Assembly (NCBI GenBank): GCA_032173965.1
Contig: JAVUNC010000006.1
Coordinates: 33,823,870 to 33,887,869, forward strand
DNA length: 64,000 nucleotides
Origin: Sitta carolinensis
Taxonomy: Eukaryota; Chordata; Aves; Passeriformes; Sittidae
Direction: 5' to 3'
The notes beneath the pieces are model-generated. The model was not told the origin of the DNA. It was given only the letters and a program-made list of their open reading frames with translations, and did no database searches. This document shows, piece by piece, positions 1-14,300 of this stretch. Position numbers and translations under genes: made by a program. Within the stretch, counting starts at the first letter, position 1, and every line of letters begins with the position of its first letter.

Positions 1-963
1 ACATCAGATTTGAATTTGTGTAGATGATGTGCTAAAGGAAGAAAAACAAAACTAAAAGAAAACAAGGCCTGGCAGGGTGTCTCTGCTGGGTTAGATCTCA
101 TTTTTTATTTAGTGAAATTCTCTGGAGACATTCACTGTCCTGATGTACTATTTATTGTTGTATCTGTGTGCCTTTTGTATCTGTGTGCCCCAGAATGGAA
201 AGTGTGGCACCAAAGGGAGTCATATGGTCCATGTCTCACTGTGGTGATGGTAGAAAGGCCTGATCCCCTGTTTCCAGGATTCCTGGAGCAGACAGCGTCC
301 TCAGGAGCAACCAAAATTTTACTCAGGTCGTTCAAGAAAGTCTGGACATAGGATCATGACATCTATAAGCCAGTAATACCATCACTCATGTTAATGGTAT
401 TCCAGTTGTTCTGTGCTTACATCCTTGTCCATATTCAGCATGTTCTTAGGATACAAAGCACTCCAAGTGCTAATTTTGTGGTAGAATGGTTGAAAAGAGT
501 GAACCAGAAGTAGTTTTGCCCAGTAGCTGAGCCACTATGTAACTTTCAGATTTGGTATGTTGGTGTCTAGACACCACCCTCTAGCACCTTCTTTCCAAAT
601 AAAATTAGTAACAGGTATTTCCATTAGAGATAATGAGATTTTCTGCTATTGACTGCAGGTGAACCAGAGTTATTCTGGTGCCAGTGTGCCTGAGCAATCT
701 GCAGATTTTAAGAGAGTACACATTTTTGTCTGGTCAGATATAGGGTTACAGATCAGGGTCACATTTTCTACTGCTAGGATAACAGAAATCTTTACTTTCA
801 CTTTGAATTTCAGTCAAAACAGCTTATTAAATACAGGAGCATTTTCTGGGAGACTGGGCAATTTGCAGCTCAGCTGTGAAACACTGGTTGTTTAAGAGTC
901 TTCCAAAGTGAAACAGGACAAAAATTTGATCTGAAAGTTGTGTGAGTTTTAACAAGCTCTTTC

Positions 964-982
964 TTTTTTTTTTTTTTTTTTT
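964..982. repeat. Poly-T tract (19 T)
   Basis: An uninterrupted run of 19 T in FBLN5 intron 4, just before a stretch with several CATTCC-type motifs. Confidence 0.95.
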
Positions 983-2099
983 ATTACCACTTCACAAAAT
1001 GTAGGGAGACTGCAAGAAGGTTGCTCTGTCCCATCTGGCACCTGGCCTGCCTGCCAAGGCCCCACATTCCTTGGCTCTCAAGGGAATGTGCACCCCTGAT
1101 TGTTCACATAACATTCCCCTTTGTGGGGCTAATATGTTTCAATGCAGAAATATAATCCATTCTTCTCTCTTTCAAGCTTTTTGGCCTCATCCTTTCTGGC
1201 CTGGATGGTCATAGGCAGTGGTTAAGTGTCCACAATCCTTCCCTATCCTGGTCACCATTCAGTCTTGCCAAGATTCTTTCATCTCCAGATCTTGTCCATT
1301 GTGAAAACAAAACTTTTTCAGGCTCAAGTGCCTCTCAAAAGACACCATCAGTGATGGCTTTCCCCATTCCAGTGTCCTCTGTGTGCTGCAGAAGTACCTG
1401 TAGCCATTTGTGGTAGCAGACAGAGAAAGGTTTTAATGATAATTACTTCTTAAGTCTTCTGTGGGTTTGATTCCTAATACGTGGTAATTTTTATCCCTGG
1501 AGTTGCTGAGTGCTTTATATTTTGCATATGTAAGTGGTCTGTTCCAAAGCAGGTTGGGAATGATTTACAGCCACAATTAATGTTGGAATAAAAGACCACA
1601 TGCAGAAAAAAGCAAAGAACATCTAGTGCAAGAGCAGAGCACTGTTTGAACTTCTAACATTACTTCTCTATAAATACAGAATGGGTTAGTCATAATAATG
1701 ACTTTTTACTCAAGGAACTTGGTCTAATAACTGTTGGCTCCAGTTTACTGGAGTGAGGGCCTGTGTTCTTGCAATGTACATTCATAAGCTCTTTCCAGTT
1801 TCCTTTCACACCACCTTGTGTTTCCTGATTTACAATGATCTTCAAAACATGCCTCAAACACAGATCCTTCTGGGCATTGTGTAAAGAACTGTACTGGGTG
1901 GACTCTTATTACTGCATTCTCTCCAGTTAATGCAAACTCACAATGTGAGGAGATGATGGAGTTGGAGAGGGCTGAATTGAGAGATCAGAGAAAGCAGACC
2001 TCAAAGACAGAGAAGTAAATGTTAGGAACAGTACAGGCATAAGGCAAGATGAGTATGACCTAGAAACAGAGAGAAGGGAGGAGGGCAGAGGAGGTAATT

Positions 2100-2118
2100 A
2101 AAAAAAAAAAAAAAAAAA
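2100..2118. repeat. Poly-A tract (19 A)
   Basis: An uninterrupted A run after a purine-rich stretch (agagaagggaggagggcaga). No retrocopy is recognised upstream. Confidence 0.95.
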
Positions 2119-5100
2119 GTGGAACTGTTCTTTTTAAAGCAAAAGGTAAAAGGAAGAAGGAAATGGAAGGATGCAGTCTAGAAGTGTAAGAGATAATTGG
2201 TTTTTTATGCCCCATTTGTGCAGTAGTCATTGTTTCAGCTTTCCTCGTTTCTCAAAGATTGGCAGGACCTCCTGCATTCCCCACCTATGGGTCCCTAGTC
2301 CTACATTCGTGGAGTGAAACTCCTTCCTTCAATAGATTACCTTTGCTGGGATGGGTTTTAGATCATTATTGTTTATATTGCAAGTATACCTAAACCCCAC
2401 ATCCAAGCCTGCAATTGTACTGCGCTGCCTTGTGTACAATCTCATTAAGTGCAGCCTATGTCTAGATGAGTTTTCAAGCAAAATGGAGGAACCAGATATG
2501 CCTGTGTGGAGAAAAAAGAGGGAAATTAAGAGATGGAGAACTGAAAGGAGGTGCCCAGGTCTTGCATCAGGCTCAAGGCTGCACTGGGATAGAGCTCAGA
2601 GTTCCTTATCCAATGGCTTAGCCACCAACACAGGCTGCCTCCTCCTCCTGACTTTCCTAGTGACCTCTCTGGGCATAAAGAAACAGGACAAAGAAAAGTA
2701 GGGAAATGCAGCAAGGAGATTATGCCTTAGAGGGGTTTGTCTGAAGGAAAGACCAATAGAATCCACTCTAGGACAGGCAATGTATCTTCCCATCCTCAGG
2801 GCAGCTGTGTCTTGCGGGAAGAAGCGGCTCCTTCCAGCTGAGAAAATTCATCCAGGGTTGTTTATTGTGGCAGGCTGCAGAGAGCTTTTTTGCATGTAAA
2901 TCACTCTCTTCTGTTCACTTTTATTAACTGTCATTAATATTGTTGACATTATTGTTCATTTTCTTATCTCACCCTGTGATGCCTTTTGTGCCTCCAGTAG
3001 GAGTGGGGGCAGGGAGCAGCTTGTGGGTTTTTTAGTGGGAGTACTAAATTGGAAAGTACCTAAGCCATTACTAAGCCACTACACCAGTGCACCAATCTGG
3101 TTGGAATTCAGTGGCCACTTTTGTCAATGTTCTATGTTTCTGCCCAGATCAGAGAAGAGGGGAAGTCCAAGCCTTTTACCTGTATCTCCAATTTGCTTCA
3201 GGAATATCTGTGCTACAAAAGCTTTCAGCAGCTATTTGATCCTGGAGTTTTTCAGTCATATTCTACTTATGCTGTATTTGTTTCATGTTTTAGCACAACT
3301 CAAGATGACTTCCCCTTGATTATTTAATGTAATGAGACTAGACAAGCCAGGTAAAATAAACATGCAGAAAATACAAACTATGTGCTTTAAGGTACAAGGC
3401 AATATATCAAGACAGTAATGAAAGAAGGATCATTAACATCCTGGAGGACAGACATAGTTAACATAATCCTGCCCCCATTGGACAGCTCCATACAAACAAA
3501 ACTATAAATCTTTTAGATCTAGCTTCTGTGCTTCTGATCTGATGGCCTGATCTATTCACAATCCCAACAATCTTCATAAAGGTAATCACGAGTTCATTAT
3601 AAAATAATCATGGGTTAAAAGGTATATCTGAAAACAGTTAGAGTCCCTTGCTTGCTCAGGAAACCATTGCACAGCACAGAAGATGGGCTGGGGCTGAGGA
3701 AAGGCAAGACTCATCCAGCCACTACAGTAGGATCCATCAGTAGAGTCATTCCTACAGAAATTTGGCCATCAATAAATAAAGGTATCCTGTCCCCCTTACC
3801 ATGGGAAATGAGGGTCGAGATGCTGTTTTTCACTGAAGTTAATCCATTTGTGGTAAAGTCAGCTTGATAGAAAAGGCTGCTGTACATATCGATCCGTAGC
3901 ACGGTAAACTGAGCCCTCTGTGGCTTGGCTTATTGCTGCTTTCATTCCTCCCTGAGTGCAGTGTGGGAGGAGTACAGTCTGGTGGTTAAAGCACAGGCAA
4001 GTGCTTCATTTATTTGGGAAACTTCTACTACTAACAAAGAAATTAGTAGAATTGAACCAAGAAATATAGCATTCAAGCCAATAATGCTGGCAGGTTGTTG
4101 AGCAAACAGGCACTCTGTGCTCTGGAATGAAAAATAGCAGGCTCCTGAGTATGGCAAAGTGTAACAGCAGGAGCAAGCCCATCATTCTGCATGTCAGTGC
4201 CTTTCAAGCACCACACACTGTATTTATGTGTGATGATGTGAAAACAGAATAAATACAACTACAGTATAGCCACAACTGAACTTGAATGAACTACAGTCAT
4301 ACTAGGTAGGTAGCTGGACAACTGGAGACAAAAACACTTAGACCCATGATTACAGCCCTTATTGACTTTGGTGAAAATCTTAAAGCAGAAGTTCTTATTG
4401 TGAATTTATTAGATTTAAGTTAAGCCATCTTGAACTTAATCATAAGTATCTCATGGTCAAGGAGTCAGATACCATATTTTTCTCCTGCTAAAATACTGAT
4501 ACCACAATAAGGATTTCCTAGATTTTGTGACATTCCTTGATATTTCAAGGTTAGAATAGACAGGTCGTCAGATCATCATGTTATGATTCAAAATTGTGAC
4601 CACCACGAGTGTTTGAATTTGGTTTCGACTTTACCTTGAGCTAAATTGTCTGTGGAAGTGTGCATCTGCTGTTTGGGAGTGATTGAAAATTTTCTGGTTT
4701 CTTGTTTACTGAGCCGTGAGCTGGGAGGGAAGCACAGTGGCATACTGAGGGGGACAGCTGAATGAGAATGGGTCATGTTACAAAGCATAATGGATTTGTG
4801 TGCAGAGAAGGGTCACAAGCACAGAAGGGACAGTGTCCATGTCTTGTTAGATGTGCAGACTACAGTCCACACACAGGAAGGTTAAAATCTTTCTGTACTG
4901 TGACCTCCCTACCTATGAAACATGATGTGTTTCAGTTTTCCTTCTTTCTTAGAACTGTATGATACTTTGGTACACAAAGTGGCAAGAACTCAGGAATCTC
5001 GTCTCCCTTGAGATTTGTAGACTACAGAGGGAAAGGGTATGCAAGGAAAAGAGGTTCAACTGGTACTCTGGTTTAATGGCCTCAGTTATGCTTGGTCTCT

Positions 5101-8100
5101 GAATTGGGGGTTATTGGTCACTGGGCTCTGAGCCAAAGAATACACAGACTTCAGTTGTCACCCAGAGTTAGTTGGCAGGAGGTTGTATCTGACTCAATTC
5201 AGAGGAGCAGTAATCGTGCCCAGCCTGCCATATCCTCTGGCATGTGCTGGCCAGGGCAGGGCTCACACCCCTGCCATTAATCTCTGAGTGATTCCTTAGG
5301 CTCACTGCTAACAGTGGTTTGATACAGGGGCCTTGTTGCTGCCTTGCCTTTATTATGTCTCACTTCCAGGCATTTCAGCAGTGCCAAATCAGTTAAAGCC
5401 ACTATGTACGGATTAGCTCTGTCTGCTCTGGAGTAGATTTCATGAGCTTTCCTTTATGGAATAGCTGCCATGCAGGACAGTCTCACCAACTAGACTTGCC
5501 CAATTCCAGGGCTTAAAAGAAAATCAAGTCATTTAACAGTGCTGTAAAACTGACAGGTGTCATGAGTACCCTTCCTCAAGCTCTTTGGCTTGTTTTTCTC
5601 TCATTTTCCTATGAGTTACACTTTCTCTACCTTCCTGTGGCATAATGTACAGAGTTCAGTATGTGATAGTCTCTCCTCACCTGGAAGGCTGATTTATTTC
5701 AGTGCCTTTCATAGCCCCAGCACTCTACTCAGGCCTATGTTAATTTTTGCATATATATTTGCATCACCCACAATGCCTAGAGATGGCAGTGTTTTCAATT
5801 ACTTAAAAGTTACTGTTTTTCTTGGCTTCTCCCTTATATTTTTTGGGTCAGTCATGTTTCTTTTAATTTGGTTCCAGCCTTTTCATTTCAACCATGAAAT
5901 TGGCCATGGTTATATGTCACAATATAGATGTTAAGCCAAAATATATAGAAAATATGAATACTCTTCTTTGCCAGTATAAATCAGCCAAATGGACCATATA
6001 TTTTGCCAGACTCTATAGGAAGTGATAATGTGCTGGCATCATTCCTTTGTCTTATCCCTAAAACACCAGACCCATGACAGAGCTGCCACACAGAAATAGA
6101 AGAGCTGCCTGATGTTGTGTGGAGTTTAACATGCTCTGACCCCTTAATCTGCCAGTTCTCTGCCTTCCCATTCTACTACTTCATTGACATGAGAGAATTT
6201 TTCAAAGAGAATAAAGCTACTAGAAGATAAACGTGAGTTACAACCAGCTCAGTTCAGAACAGTCGTTTCAGCATTCTTCCTCTTAGCTAGGATGTTCAGC
6301 CCATTGTGGATGTCAAGATATGCTGAAATTCATCTTCAGTTTTAACACCAGCAAAATCTCTTCTTTCCTCTCATGGTTGCAGGTGCTCTGTGGTAAAAGA
6401 CCACACTGCAGTGTGAGGAGAAGGATGGTCCAGAGGATAGGCAGTAGTATAGGTGTCAGGACAGCTGAAAGGCAGGCCCAGGTCCCCGAAGCTTGGTTCC
6501 CCTGCTCTTACTGACCTACATCCTTTGTGAGAGTTGTGTCTATATGCCCATTGGTCTGGTGTGCAGCCTTTGTCACAGGCTGACAGTACAACCTCAGACC
6601 TCTTTGCTCAATATTGCTTTCAGAACTGACTACTTCTCTGAGGAATCTCAATATCCAAGCAATCATATGGATACCCTTGAGGGGTCTAGGTTTTCAGGCA
6701 GAGACCTTTAACATTTACTGAAGGTTGGGGTGTGAATGGTGTTTTCTCTTGGGCATCTGCAAGTTTGAACATACAAACTCGTCAGTCCGCCTGGAAAATT
6801 TTCTTTTTTTCCTGTGTATTAGCTCTACATCAGTAACATACCACTACAGTGAGAATAAATCTGTATTCATGAAGCATTCAGATACTGAAAATAAAATAAG
6901 TACTTCAGCTAAACAGGGAGAGTCTAGGAGGAGAGGGAGAGGAATACACCATAAACTTGGTCTGAGACTGTATTGTTAATTTGGTTTTACTTTTGTTTTT
7001 ATAAACAAAATAATTTTAATGCCTGCTTTTTTATAATGTTTTGAGCTTGCTTTTATTTTCTAATTTTTTTTCCTTTCTTTTTGTAAAGTAAAATTCTTGT
7101 TTTCCATTCAGCCCCCTAAGTAAATGAAGCATTAACTTGTGAGCCAGTAAATTGCTGGCTGGATCCAAGGCACTAACTGGTTTTGTGGTACAACCAACAT
7201 ATCTTTAGGTAACACAGAATGGGAAGATTGTATGAACAGTAATACACAGAAGTCTAGGAAAGCTACAGTTGTTATCAGGAAATTAAGGGACTTAGAACCC
7301 AGCAGCAGGTGAAAAGATAACCTAGCACGGGGTCATCTGGTGGAAGATGATCAATAGAAGGCAGTGATATCAAGAGCAGTGTAGGATTAGGCAGTTTATG
7401 GCAGTGTTACTAAGACTTCTCAATCCAGATCAGAGAAAAAATAGTACTTCAATATGTTCTGTTTTGAATGGCTACAGCCTACTGACATTAGGTGTAACTA
7501 CTTTATTACCAGATAAATGTAGACAAGTTTCTGGAAATGTCATTATAGACCAGCAGCAAGTTGAGAGCATTATTGAGGCTGACTTTGATTGAAAGAGTAA
7601 AGTGTATTGTAAAACTTAGGGTAAGATGACAGTAATTGGAACTGTAAATGACAGACAAGAATAAGTTTATATGGTGGGTGGTACAGCAGAATGTTTATTG
7701 CTGAATAGGGTATAATTTGCTGAAAGGAAGAAAAATTAATTTTAGACTGAACATATAGTCCTTTATGGCACTGCAATGTATCAGGTTATACAAGAACACA
7801 CTAGGTATGTCGTAGTGGAGGAATAGAACAAAATGTAACAGTAGAATAATTTAAAAGCTGCCTGGAACAATTTTTAGCAAGAAAGAGTCTCATACAAGTT
7901 GGGGGTGCAATATATATTGTCAAGTGTAGGTTGCTGTACTTTTGAGTCCTTTGATGTATTTCCAGCTTCCAGTGTGCACAGAGGCACAAAGGAAAACAGT
8001 ATGCTTTATCTAACTCTGCAGAGAAAAGCCCACAGCCTGGGTAAGAGCCTCCACCCATTAAATAACATTTATTGTCACTGTGGCTGAGCAACACAAAGCT

Positions 8101-9464
8101 GCGATAACTTCAACGGGTAGCCTGACATCCCCTTTCTGAAGGAGGAATCTTGGAGCAGTGCAGAGTATGTTTGCCAGACTGCCACTCCTTAATCCTGGAG
8201 CAGGAACCAGGCCAGGGAGAAGAGATGTGATCCAAAACCCATAGCATGCTGCTAATTTCCTGCTATTGCAGACCCTGTGGGGAATCCCAAACCCAGCATA
8301 GGCTGGAGCAGCCTTGGATCATGCTCCTGTTCTTCAGAGGTAGACTGCAGCAATACATACAACACTCATTGCCAGAAAATCCCTAAGCACTGCATCTGGA
8401 GCTTTATTTCAGAAGCAGATTGAAATTATTTTAATTAAAAACAGGACTGACTTTGTGATGGAATAGCCCAGAACTGTGCATTGACAGCTTTCACTTGATT
8501 TCATGCACTCATCCCAAAAGACTGTAGCATGCCAGCTTTAGAAAGGAGGTGCTCTTCCCCACTAAATCAGTGCTGTTTGAAGATACAGTTCTGTAAAACC
8601 TGTATTATGTTTTTTCAGGTGACACATTGCATTTTGGGACAAAATTTGTTCTCATTAACATTTTCAAGAGGTTTAACTAGTCATAGATGAAAAGTGGTAG
8701 AAGACAAATTTACAGGGTTGTACATAAGACTTCAAACACTGCCCATAAATTTAATTGAAAGAAGTAAAAAGTTTGTCTCCATGTTTCTCAGGCAATAAGC
8801 CCAAATATAGATTTGAATCCAGAGAACTATGGCATGGGTGTGTCCTATACAGACTAGAGAATACCTCTAAAGGTAATGAGTAGCTGAAAATTTGCAGTCT
8901 ATCTATTAATGGCCCAGCAGGTCACATGCATTCTGCAGCTGGTAAGTGATGTACATCATCTAAAGATACAAAATACCATCACATTCTGCTCCAATAAAAC
9001 TGCAAGCTGACATCTGGAGGCTTGGGACATGAAACTGTTTCAGAAATACCTGATCCACCCATGGTTCATTTCCTTTGACCTGGGGAGGGACATGAAATGC
9101 TAAACTAAGCACAGTCCGCAGTATCTGATTAGAGATTATTAGAAATACTATGAATTATAGAATGCTAATTATGCTAAGAATTTGCTAGGCCTTCTTCTGT
9201 CCTGGAGACTGTGCCTTCCAAAATGGAACTGCTCCCTTGTGTGACTCATTATGACCTGAGACCTTGTGGCAATAAGGGGCTAATAAAACAAAGTACTATG
9301 ATAAAGAAAAAAATGTAAATTAACTTTCCACTACAGAAGGTCCACATGATGGAAAATTCACTGGGATGTGCCTTCTAGAGAGTAAAAGCAGGAGTTTGCT
9401 CCAAGAATAATCACAGAGATTAAATGTTCCTGCTGGTTGGGAACATTGTCTCTTCTGTTTATTT

Positions 9465-9470
<6 letters not shown>

Positions 9471-9511
<41 letters not shown>
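9471..9511. repeat. Poly-T tract (41 T)
   Basis: The longest homopolymer in the window, 41 T, preceded by TTTA units. Its length is at the limit of accurate sequencing and may be assembly-dependent. Confidence 0.95.
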
Positions 9512-9515
<4 letters not shown>

Positions 9516-10189
9516 ACCTAAAGAGAACATAGGGTTTTTTTCAGGCCAGTCCACTTGGAAATTAACCATTTGGCTTGGGAATGCTCAGTGTGAACATGTG
9601 TCTTTCTCAGCTTTCATGGATAATTTGAGAGCTGGTGGGACTTCCTGTGACACTGGTCGTGTGGCCAATCTGGTAAGTTGTAGCACTAGCCAGAAATTTC
9701 TGAGTTCTGGTATAAGGAAGGTAGGCTTACCTTGAAAATCTGGGGACAAAATTGTGCAGTTCTGTATGGGTAGTGCAGTCTGGTTCTGTGTTTGTTCAGC
9801 ATCCAATGAAATGGTTCACTGACCTCAACAGTTGCTACTAAATTAAGAAGAGATTCACATTTTAAGTATTTTCTCTTAACTACCTCTAGGGGAGAATTCA
9901 AAGTGCAGTCAATTTTTTTTGCCTTCACAGGCACCCAATTCTCCCAATCATTCTGATTTCCTGGCATAAAAGGACTTGGGCACACTGAAGCATAAGCACA
10001 AAGGACCACTGTGGTGGTTAGAGGGTGGCAGCAAGGAGAGGTTGAGAGAACTGGATTAAACCTGCTTTAAGAATATGAAGTTTATGAGGGAATTGTACTG
10101 CTTGCTGCTTTCCACTGTTCTAATGTGAGTGTGTAGAGAAGATGAATCCAGATCTGTCTCAGAGCTGCATGTGGATAGGAATGCGCAAA

Positions 10190-10332
10190 AATTGCAACAT
10201 GGAAATTGTAGCTAAAAGTTGTACCTTGGAGAAATTCAAATCTCAACTGGAAAAGGCCCTGAACAGCCTGACTGGATTGTCCCTGCTTTGAGTGTGGTCT
10301 GAGACCAGATGACTTACAGAAGTCAACCTCAC
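10190..10332 (+). mobile_element. CR1-family LINE 3' fragment
   Basis: The segment reads 'ctgaacagcctgactgg', 'gtccctgctttgag' and 'gagaccagatgactta' followed by 'cagaagtcaacctcac'. This is the order of the avian CR1 3' end (from memory, '...ctgaacaacctgac...ccctgctttgag...gaccagatgacctccagaggtcccttccaacc'). It is short, in FBLN5 intron 4, and the terminal octamer repeats of CR1 are not recognisable. Confidence 0.75.
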
Positions 10333-11326
10333 CATGCCTTGTGCTATGGTTCTGAAACTGAAGTGCCTGTGTCTGATACCCAATCTAGTCTTTAACATAT
10401 TGAAGGCTCCTATAAAATGAAAGTGATATTCTCTTTGTCACATAGACTATGAGTTTTAGCACTGATTTTAAAGTGCTGTAAGATCCTTGAATGGAGTGGG
10501 GTGCTTTTATATTTGCTCTGGAGGTTCTGTAGAGCTGACCAGTTAAGTGTGACACAAAACTCACATCACAACCCCAGGATCTGCAGTGAGAATTAAAGTC
10601 CTTTTCAAGAGAGGAGACCTTCAGATCTCTGCCCATGGCAGAACTCCTGCCAACTGCTCCAGGAGCTGTCATGATTGACTAAAGAGAGTGTTATGCTTGG
10701 CTCTAAGGGCATCAGGGACCTTATCAGGGGAGAAAATTGTTTTTCATATTTCATCTGAGTTTCAAATCCGTCCATGTGTCAGCCTGCTTTATAACAATCT
10801 CAAAAGTGCCCACAAAGCCAAGGTAATTCTTGTATAAATGTTAAGACCTTTTGGGCTCTTTTATAAGCAAAGAACGGGTAGTGGAAGAAAGCCAGTGGAG
10901 AAGAAAAATCTCTGCAAATACTGGCTTCCAGACTCAGACAGCTGTGTCCTCATTACTCTTAATAGCAAAGAGCTATGAATGTTGGGCAACATTCCCCTCT
11001 GAGTGTATACATAGCAAGCCATCTATTTATTTATTTCGGTGGTGGTAATCATTGGAAAATGCCTATAAGCCCTGCTCAAATAACTGGCTTTAACTCAGAT
11101 TTGGCATTCACTGCTTTATAATGCTTCAACCACATTTTCTTGCAATGTTCCAAAAATTGCTGCCAGCCAACTGAGTTGCAAACTGTCCTGGATAAATGAA
11201 AACTGTGTGGATATGGGAGGCTTACTTTGTTCCAATTAGTGTGTGATGTGGATGTCTACTGGCAGTTTTCCTGCTCTCCTTACTCTCCGTTCATGGCTCC
11301 CTGGAAAAAGAGGTGTTTCATCTCAG

Positions 11327-11330
<4 letters not shown>

Positions 11331-11380
<50 letters not shown>
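11331..11380. repeat. (CT)25 dinucleotide microsatellite
   Basis: A perfect CT repeat, then ccctccctc. It gives a Ser-Leu run in one frame, which accounts for the ORF there and is not a protein. Confidence 0.97.
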
Positions 11381-11385
<5 letters not shown>

Positions 11386-14300
11386 CCTCAGTAACCTCTT
11401 TCAGTTACCTGTAGGACCTAAATTAAGATTTGTGGCATTCTGATATAGCAAGATCTCAAAGGAGATGTACTGAACCTTAAGAGGCAGAAAGTTATGTTTT
11501 GTTTAATCCCAAGAACTGCCAGCTTGAGCAGGACCATGACAGGTTCTAGATGGTTGCAAAACTCCCAAGCAGGACAAGATGTGAGGCTGAAACTGCATCA
11601 AAGAAAAATCCTAATAAAAGTTGCTTAACATTTGCAGGAGTCCTGTCCCCCACCTGTCAATCAATGTATCAACTGAGATAAGAGCAGATCTTCCTCTGTA
11701 ATTATCCTGGCATAAAACAGAAGTCTCAGTCTGGATGGTCTTGACTGAATTTTCACTCCATGAAACTGAAGATTCATTTCACTGGAAAACTGAGAAAAAA
11801 ATCCTACATTTCTGGTAATTTCACTGTATGAACTTCCAGACATGCATTCTGCAAGCCAGGCTCTTTTCCCTGGTTTTAATGGCTAGGTTCAGGGAGTAGG
11901 GTGTTAGCCTCTTGGAGAAAGTCAAACTGCCCACTGTATGTGTTTGACTCAGGCAGTTTAAAGTGGCACGAGGCAATCTACAGCTGTGCTACCTCCAGCT
12001 GATGCCTCCTTGCATGCTCAAGCCAAGCAGTTTTGAATCCCGTCCTTTACTTAATGAGATACTGGTGATTATCACTGAAGCTTTTGTGAGAGATCAGTTA
12101 GTGACAAATCCCATACAAGAGATCTCTATCATGATATCCCATCATAGAGATCCGTTGTTGTCTTTTTTCATATATATTGAAGATTTCAAGTTATCCTTTG
12201 AGGCAGACTATAGCATTCATACTGAATTATCTCTATGGGTATGTACATATTGCTCACCTAGAATCTCACTTGTATTTTCAGTTGTTTGCACAATACACTT
12301 GATGTTGCACATCCAAAGTGGCTGCATTTTAATGGAAGAAGCAGCCTTTCCAACAAAAGTTTCTGTTACAACCTGCAGGTGGCTATTTGTATCCCTTTGT
12401 TTTCACTGTGGCTTTAATTTCTGGATCCATTTGGACCAACTTCTTCTGTCGTATTTAAAGTCAGACTGTTCTCTTCTTTACTAGTTATTGTGGTTTATTC
12501 ACAGTCCCAGACCTCTCTAGCCTGCCAGAACACTTGGAAAAGGAGCTCTTAATGACTCAGTTAAAATGTACGGTCAAGAAGTTCACTTATTAGAGGAAAT
12601 GTAAACTGACCACCAATTGGCTAAAACAGCTGGCTGGACTATTTGTGCTTGAGATATCTCAAAGCTCCCTAGGGAACAAAAATGGGAATAGCACTTCTCT
12701 GCTTTTAGTTCTCTCATGTTCTGTACTCTAACAGAAAAGTTTTTTGAAAAAATTTATTGGAGGAGAAGCCAATAGCATTTGACTGACATGTTTAAAAGCT
12801 TTATAAATAAGGTTTTAAGGATCTATATTTTTGGTATATTCTTTCTTTCAGGGTCTTTTATAACTAACCCATAGTATTTCAGAGAAAATATACAATTCAG
12901 CCATAGAAAATTCATTTCTTCACTATTAGTGTTTCTACTCCTCTTATGTAAAATTTTATAAGCCTTCTCTAAGATTCTTGCATGAGACTATTTCATATCA
13001 TGCAGCAAACTGATGATTGTAAGGATTTTTTTTTTATTTCTGAGTGTGCATTTGGCCTGGCTTCGACTGTACATTTTTTGTTTCCATTGCAATAGAAAGT
13101 GCTACTTAGATAACCTCCCAGCAGCTGAGTATTCTCAATAAAACCTCACTGGCTCCTCTTACCACCCTACCAGCAGATCACAGTGTAGCACATGGTCATA
13201 CAAAATACATAATTTTGAAAAACCACAATAACACTTCTTTTATTCAGCTGAAAAATGTATTTCTTTATGATGAAGATAAAACCATGTTGAGCAAGAACTT
13301 CTTTGTACCTCCTAACTCAGCAGGTTCAGTGTCGTCAGTGGAATGGTAATGTGTCTACCTCACTTCAGCAGTGTACTTTGGTCACTCTTGTTCTGCTATA
13401 CTGTTGAAGCTATTTGGCATAGAATATGTGCACCAGGGAAAGAGCTGAGGTTCCCAAATCACAAGCACTGATCATTCATTTCATAAGATGTGCAGAACCT
13501 GCAGCAGGAAATCATGAATCAAGAGAATACAGTTATGTTCCAGTCCATGGAGTTTCCATCTTTAAGCAAAGCTCTTGGCTGAAATTAGTAGCTTATCTTA
13601 TTTTTGATCCCAGAGTCAGCATTCTGACTGTGCATTTGTGCAAAAGCTCTCATGGGACACCAGGAATAGTCCACACAAGAGGCTGTGATCTTGTACCAAC
13701 AGTGAGCCCTGGGGATTGATGGGAATGAGGATCTGTGGTCATGCAGGTGATGCTGAATCTATGAACCATGCACAGGTCTGTTTTGAGCAGAGAGGGGGGA
13801 GGCTGCTGGATCTTTAGTCCCCTTGCTATGCACTTCTTTGAATGGCTGTCCTGTAAATCTCAGCCACAAAGCAGGACTAGAACTGTGTTCAAAGAGCAAA
13901 GTTCTTCACAGTTTAGCTGTTGTTTATCATCTTTGAGTAATGTGGAAAGTGTGTTCACTAAGGAAAGGCTCAGATAGCTGGCAGGAGACCTAGAACCTGT
14001 GACACATGTTGAGCAATTTTCAAACCGGGCAGAGGGAGCAGAATTACAGATTCATGCCTCACACTTATTTAGTATCCATTTCCAGACTGACCCTCTGTGT
14101 GAAAAAACCACTTTAATCCTTGTATAGCCATCAGCCAATAACCTAATGCATATGGGTTGCAAATAGAAAATTAATTCAGCAATCAATGGCCAGTCCTCAG
14201 ACAGTGAAGCATGCAATTAAACAGGTGTTTAGGGAGTTGATCTTGGATTGTGTCCAAGCTCAGTGGGGTCAGTTGTCCTTGGAAAAAACACTGACCCCAC

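Noticed and set aside
11243..11443. Open frame with a Ser-Leu repeat
   Set aside because: It is produced by the CT microsatellite at 11331-11380.
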